In this document: positions 60,483 to 64,000 of the stretch, one piece after another
How positions within the stretch are numbered: position 1 is the first letter of the stretch
How the letters are laid out: every line of letters starts with the position of its first letter
DNA from: Bacillus sp. FJAT-18017
Lineage (GTDB): Bacteria > Bacillota > Bacilli > Bacillales > Cytobacillaceae
Assembly: GCF_001278805.1 (NCBI RefSeq)
Contig: NZ_CP012602.1
Location: forward strand, 3,817,501 to 3,881,500
Direction of reading: 5' to 3'
Length of the DNA: 64,000 nucleotides
Made by a program: the position numbers and the translations under genes
Notes under the pieces: generated by a model
Databases searched by the model: none
The model's input: the letters and a program-made list of their open reading frames with translations, nothing else
Told to the model about the DNA's origin: nothing

Positions 60483-63281
60483 CGTAAATTCAATAAATAG
60501 ATTGTATGGAAGCTCATGTTCAAGTTCCATTTGGACTGTGATTGGTTTGTTGCCTTCAAAGCTGGTCGTGTTGCCTTTTCCGATATAAATAAACGGTTCA
60601 TTCTTGCCATCGATAACTTTGTATTTCCTGATAAACAAGTGCAGATGTATTTCCCTAGCCTTGTTATAGATTATATTTTGTCCGGTATTTGTATGCTGAG
60701 AAGTTGTATGAGGCGTTTGCCATTGGAAATGCCGTGTGTCGATTATTTCATCCTTATAGGCAAGCTTTTCCTCAACGTCTGCATCCTTATGCAAATCAAT
60801 ATACAAGAAGTAGTCATTTCCATGGGTAAGCAGGCCGGATCCTCTAAATGAACTATGGATTTTTCTAAAATTGGACAGAAAGGCTGCATCATTCATTTTA
60901 TACTGTTCGTACAATTTGAAATGCGGCACACCATAGTACTCGTTCTTAAATTCTTTTTCATACCGGAAAATCCCATACATCACATTGTCTTCAATATACT
61001 TCCGGTACTCCTCATTTCGGAGAACTTTTTCAAAAACGGGTGTCCGCACTAAAATCCCATCCTGCAAATCAAACAGCTTCAAATTCCTGCTCAATTCCCC
61101 ACTGTCGTAAAAGTCCTGATTCAAGGTTTGCAGCGCATGAAGAACACTATCGTCATCAACAAAATGGATCCACTTTAAGATTTCATTCTTAGCTGCCTCG
61201 AACGAGATGTGATCATGGTCAAGCAGGTATTTTATGATAACAAACTCATACACCCGCTTAAGCGGTAATTTACCTGAAAGCTCCTTAAGCGTTTTTTCAA
61301 AAATATCATCGCTCAATAAAGCTTTCAACCGTTCCGTCTTCTCCACTTTAGCGACAAACTGCAAATACGTTTTCTCTTTGTCGATGAATTTTACCGGGTC
61401 AGGCGCACCATCATACTTTAGATAATCCAATAAGAAGTAGGGAATTCGTCCCTGGTTAAGCTTTTTAAACTCAAAGTACTCTTCCTTCAGATACTTCATG
61501 GAATTAAAGTTTTCCTGATCGATCTGCTCGAGGATCCGTTCTTGGGAAATCTTATCCATTTGAATATGTGTAGAGCCGGGAATATTGGCAAAACCCGTTG
61601 CGATTGCAACCTTCAGGCTTTCCTTGTCATAATAGCGGCTGCCATTAAGCGCCAGGGCAATCAAGAATGTTTTATTATGATTCCCGATGAAATCGAGCAC
61701 CGTTAGGAAGCTTTTGTTGGCATACTTACGCAAACCGCGCCCAAGCTGCTGGATAAAAATAATCGGTGAGTTGGTCGGCCTTAACATGAGAACTGTGTTC
61801 ACCGAAGGAATATCGACACCTTCGTTAAAAATATCGACTGTAAAAATAAACTCCAGTTCATCCTGGTCATTTTCCAAACGGTTAATGGTTCGTTCACGAA
61901 TGTCAGCGGAGTCTCCTCCAGTCAGGCACGCACTCTTATAGCCTCTTCGGTTAAACTCGGCAGCCATGTACTCGGCATGCTCGATCCCCGCGCAAAAGCC
62001 AAGACACTTCCGCTTCTCTCCATCGTGTCCGTAGAATTCCATCTTCTCTATGATAAATTCAACCCGCTCATTCACTTTGAGGCGCTTGGTCACTTCGGCA
62101 ATGTCATCAATCGAAACATCGCTCAAATCAATTCCCTCAATATCGGTAATGCCAAAGTAGTGGAACGGAATAACCAGCTCATCATCAAGCGCCTCGTGCA
62201 GCCGTACCTCAAGCGCAACATTATTATCAAAAAGGTCAAACACATTGTACCCGTCGCTCCGTTCTGGGGTAGCGGTCATCCCAAGAGTGAACTTCGGAGT
62301 AAAATAGTTCAAAACATCTCGATAGGTTGGACTGGTTGCATGGTGAGCTTCATCGATGATAAGGTAATCAAACTCACCCTGTTCAAACTCTTGATAAGTC
62401 TTTGACAGAGTTTGAATTGTCGCAAAAACAAAATCCGCATTCTTTTCTTTGTGATTGCCAGTCAATAAACCAAAGGTAAGGTTTTCATTCGGAAGCAGCT
62501 TTTCAAACGTCTCCTTCGCTTTTCTGAGAATCTCTTCCCTATGTACAACAAATAGCAGCCTCTTCGGCCGGAAGCTTTTTACATCAAACGCAGACATATA
62601 GGTTTTCCCTGTCCCGGTTGCGGCAATCACAAGCGCCTTCTTTTCACCAAAGCCCCGGAGTCGGGCAAGATTATCAATCGCACGCCGCTGCATCCGGTTC
62701 GGAGTAATGTATTCCGGCTTTTCAAAAATCAAGTACTGCTTGGATTGGGCTCCCTTAAGAGTCTTCAGAAATTCCTCGTATTCCGCAATCAGCTTTTCGT
62801 CTGCAACCTGGGATCTTTCCCATAGAGCATCATATTCCTTCAAGACTTCTTTTATAAATGAAGCATCGCTCTTTGAAATAACCTCCACGTTCCATTCAAC
62901 ATTACTTTTCAACGCGCTCTGGGTAATATTGGATGAACCGATGATGACTTTATATGAATCTTCATATTCAAAAATATAAGCCTTCGTATGGAATCCAATC
63001 TCCTTATCCGTCACAAACACTTTTAAATCAACATTGCTAAACTCTCTAATTTTCTCCAATGCTTTCGCATCTGTAAAATTAAGATACGTAGAAGTAATAA
63101 TCTTCCCGGTAACACCTTTTTTCTCTGCCTCACGCAGCGGATCAAGCAACAGCTGAAGTCCGCTGAAGTTAATAAAGGCAACACTAAAATAAAATCTCCT
63201 GCACTCATTCATTGAATCTACCAATTCCTGAAGCAAATTCCCTTTATCTGAATTAACGATCAACCGCTTTTCAACCTGCAT
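60471..63281 (-). CDS. PLD-nuclease/DEAD-type helicase/DUF3427 protein
   Basis: A protein of 936 residues. N-terminal phospholipase D-like nuclease domain with a HTK motif (His98, Lys100) and IIGSSN (113-118). The SF2 helicase core has Walker A ATGTGKT (221-227), DEAH (310-313), GMTATP, and the motif VI region QQLGRGLR. The C-terminal domain ends FIYIGKGNTTSFEG and PITVQMELEHELPYNL, typical of DUF3427. This is a common stand-alone architecture that often sits in bacterial defence regions. Whether it defends against phage is not shown here. Start ATG 63281, weak upstream site. Confidence 0.9.
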   Translation of the reverse strand: MQVEKRLIVNSDKGNLLQELVDSMNECRRFYFSVAFINFSGLQLLLDPLREAEKKGVTGKIITSTYLNFTDAKALEKIREFSNVDLKVFVTDKEIGFHTKAYIFEYEDSYKVIIGSSNITQSALKSNVEWNVEVISKSDASFIKEVLKEYDALWERSQVADEKLIAEYEEFLKTLKGAQSKQYLIFEKPEYITPNRMQRRAIDNLARLRGFGEKKALVIAATGTGKTYMSAFDVKSFRPKRLLFVVHREEILRKAKETFEKLLPNENLTFGLLTGNHKEKNADFVFATIQTLSKTYQEFEQGEFDYLIIDEAHHATSPTYRDVLNYFTPKFTLGMTATPERSDGYNVFDLFDNNVALEVRLHEALDDELVIPFHYFGITDIEGIDLSDVSIDDIAEVTKRLKVNERVEFIIEKMEFYGHDGEKRKCLGFCAGIEHAEYMAAEFNRRGYKSACLTGGDSADIRERTINRLENDQDELEFIFTVDIFNEGVDIPSVNTVLMLRPTNSPIIFIQQLGRGLRKYANKSFLTVLDFIGNHNKTFLIALALNGSRYYDKESLKVAIATGFANIPGSTHIQMDKISQERILEQIDQENFNSMKYLKEEYFEFKKLNQGRIPYFLLDYLKYDGAPDPVKFIDKEKTYLQFVAKVEKTERLKALLSDDIFEKTLKELSGKLPLKRVYEFVIIKYLLDHDHISFEAAKNEILKWIHFVDDDSVLHALQTLNQDFYDSGELSRNLKLFDLQDGILVRTPVFEKVLRNEEYRKYIEDNVMYGIFRYEKEFKNEYYGVPHFKLYEQYKMNDAAFLSNFRKIHSSFRGSGLLTHGNDYFLYIDLHKDADVEEKLAYKDEIIDTRHFQWQTPHTTSQHTNTGQNIIYNKAREIHLHLFIRKYKVIDGKNEPFIYIGKGNTTSFEGNKPITVQMELEHELPYNLFIEFTKKV

Positions 63282-63396
63282 GATTCTACCCCTGTCGAAA
63301 TTTCATTGTTGCTAAAATTTTACTATACTATTAAAGAAGAAGGAAGATCTTAGCTCCTTTGCTAGTAAAAGCTAGAATGAAAATAAGGAGGGACAT

Positions 63397-64000
63397 ATGA
63401 ATAGAAAGTTTGCTATTTCGGATATTCACGGCCAGTTTGAACCGCTGAAAGCCTTGTTGGCCGAGGCAAAATTCAATCCAGAACAGGATACGCTTGTTGT
63501 TGTCGGTGATATGATCGACCGGGGTCCGCAATCAGCCGAAGTCGTCCGGTTTTTAAAGGGGATGCAGGACCAGCATCCGGAAAACATTTTTGTTACACTC
63601 GGAAATCATGAAATTATGATGCGGCGCTATGCCTTTGAGGGGAATAGCCATATGTGGCTGTATCATGGGGGAACTGAAGTAATTAAAGAGTTTAATACAG
63701 AGTTTGTAACAGTAACTGAACGGAACGAGCACTTTGTCTGGCTTGCCAACCTTCCCCTCTATGTTATGGATGAAGAACATTTCTTTACCCATGCTGGGAT
63801 TGATCCATTCGAACCACTCGCAAACCAAAAAGAAGATGTAACCTTCATGCAACTAAGGCAGTTGTACCTTCAGCCAGCAAACGCCATGACAAAACGGATT
63901 GGCAACAGAAAAATTGTCCATGGCCACACGCCGTATCCCTTTGTGTATCAAACAGAAAGATTTGTATCATGCGATACGGGAGCAAGCATCTTTAAAGAAG
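63397..64000 (+). CDS. Metallophosphoesterase (PrpE/ApaH-like), cut by the right edge
   Basis: Starts at ATG 63397 behind AAGGAGGG; 201 residues are visible. The calcineurin-like motifs are present: SDIHGQ (Asp9, His11), GDMIDRG, and LGNHE, with further HAG and GHTPY ligands. This matches PrpE and bis(5'-nucleosyl)-tetraphosphatase-type serine/threonine phosphatases. Divergent from the helicase gene. The C-terminus is outside the window. Confidence 0.93.
   Translation, partial: MNRKFAISDIHGQFEPLKALLAEAKFNPEQDTLVVVGDMIDRGPQSAEVVRFLKGMQDQHPENIFVTLGNHEIMMRRYAFEGNSHMWLYHGGTEVIKEFNTEFVTVTERNEHFVWLANLPLYVMDEEHFFTHAGIDPFEPLANQKEDVTFMQLRQLYLQPANAMTKRIGNRKIVHGHTPYPFVYQTERFVSCDTGASIFKE

Noticed and set aside
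59957..60610. 217-residue minus-strand frame over the NUDIX gene
   Set aside because: Antisense of the NUDIX reading frame, which has a ribosome site and full motif.

Overview
The window reads as chromosome of a low-to-mid GC Gram-positive spore-former of the Bacillaceae (Bacillus sensu lato, e.g. the Mesobacillus/Neobacillus/Cytobacillus side). The evidence is strong AGGAGG-type ribosome sites, frequent TTG and GTG starts, B. subtilis-like families (AnmK, NagZ, MurQ, MalL, bacillopeptidase F, DacF-like PBP, YhfK-like SDR, SigmaD-type promoter, class D sortase) and many Rho-independent terminators. No rRNA, tRNA, CRISPR, prophage or intact insertion sequence was seen.

Left part (1-10.9 kb): a minus-strand muropeptide salvage operon (sugar kinase, double-GNAT protein, murQ, amidase-like serine hydrolase, PIG-L deacetylase-like protein, nagZ, anmK, ABC solute-binding lipoprotein running off the left edge). 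It faces a secreted SpoIID/LytB protein, a family that includes lytic transglycosylases. Its enzymes lack signal peptides, so the pathway appears cytoplasmic and fed by an ABC importer. TGAAAT-n3-ATTTCA palindromes lie in two promoter regions.

10.9-21 kb: two intergenic repeat arrays, an acetoin/diacetyl reductase, a D-alanyl-D-alanine carboxypeptidase, and an isomalto/maltooligosaccharide ABC operon (binding protein, two permeases, GH13 oligo-1,6-glucosidase) behind a LacI-type regulator with GTAAACGTTTAC operators. Two Bacillus-type dispersed repeats sit inside this operon.

21.6-39.5 kb: a very large bacillopeptidase F-like secreted protease, a TetR/SDR pair with matching operators, a frameshifted NUDIX gene, an MscS channel, a LysE exporter, a HIT protein, an RraA-like protein, a chemotaxis receptor with a SigmaD promoter, a secreted M14 carboxypeptidase, and an Excalibur/LPETA surface protein next to a class D sortase.

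39.6-49.5 kb: the most striking locus, read as a polymorphic-toxin system on the minus strand. A 1555-residue secreted protein with prenyltransferase-type repeats and a von Willebrand A domain overlaps by 4 nt a 1429-residue protein (signal/TM, coiled coil, transglutaminase fold lacking its Cys, TM block, HINT, C-terminal AHH nuclease). A probable Imm11-type immunity gene follows.

49.6-64 kb: a YhfK-like SDR, a hydantoinase/oxoprolinase-type operon (XRE-cupin regulator, HyuA, HyuB, cupin, NCS1 permease), a SEC-C-like protein, an SRPBCC protein, a MutT-type NUDIX enzyme convergent with a PLD-helicase-DUF3427 protein (the two share one terminator palindrome), and a metallophosphoesterase cut by the right edge. 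Intergenic space carries 21-bp tandem arrays, a 52-bp hairpin array and at least six copies of a GGGACGGTTC-type hairpin.
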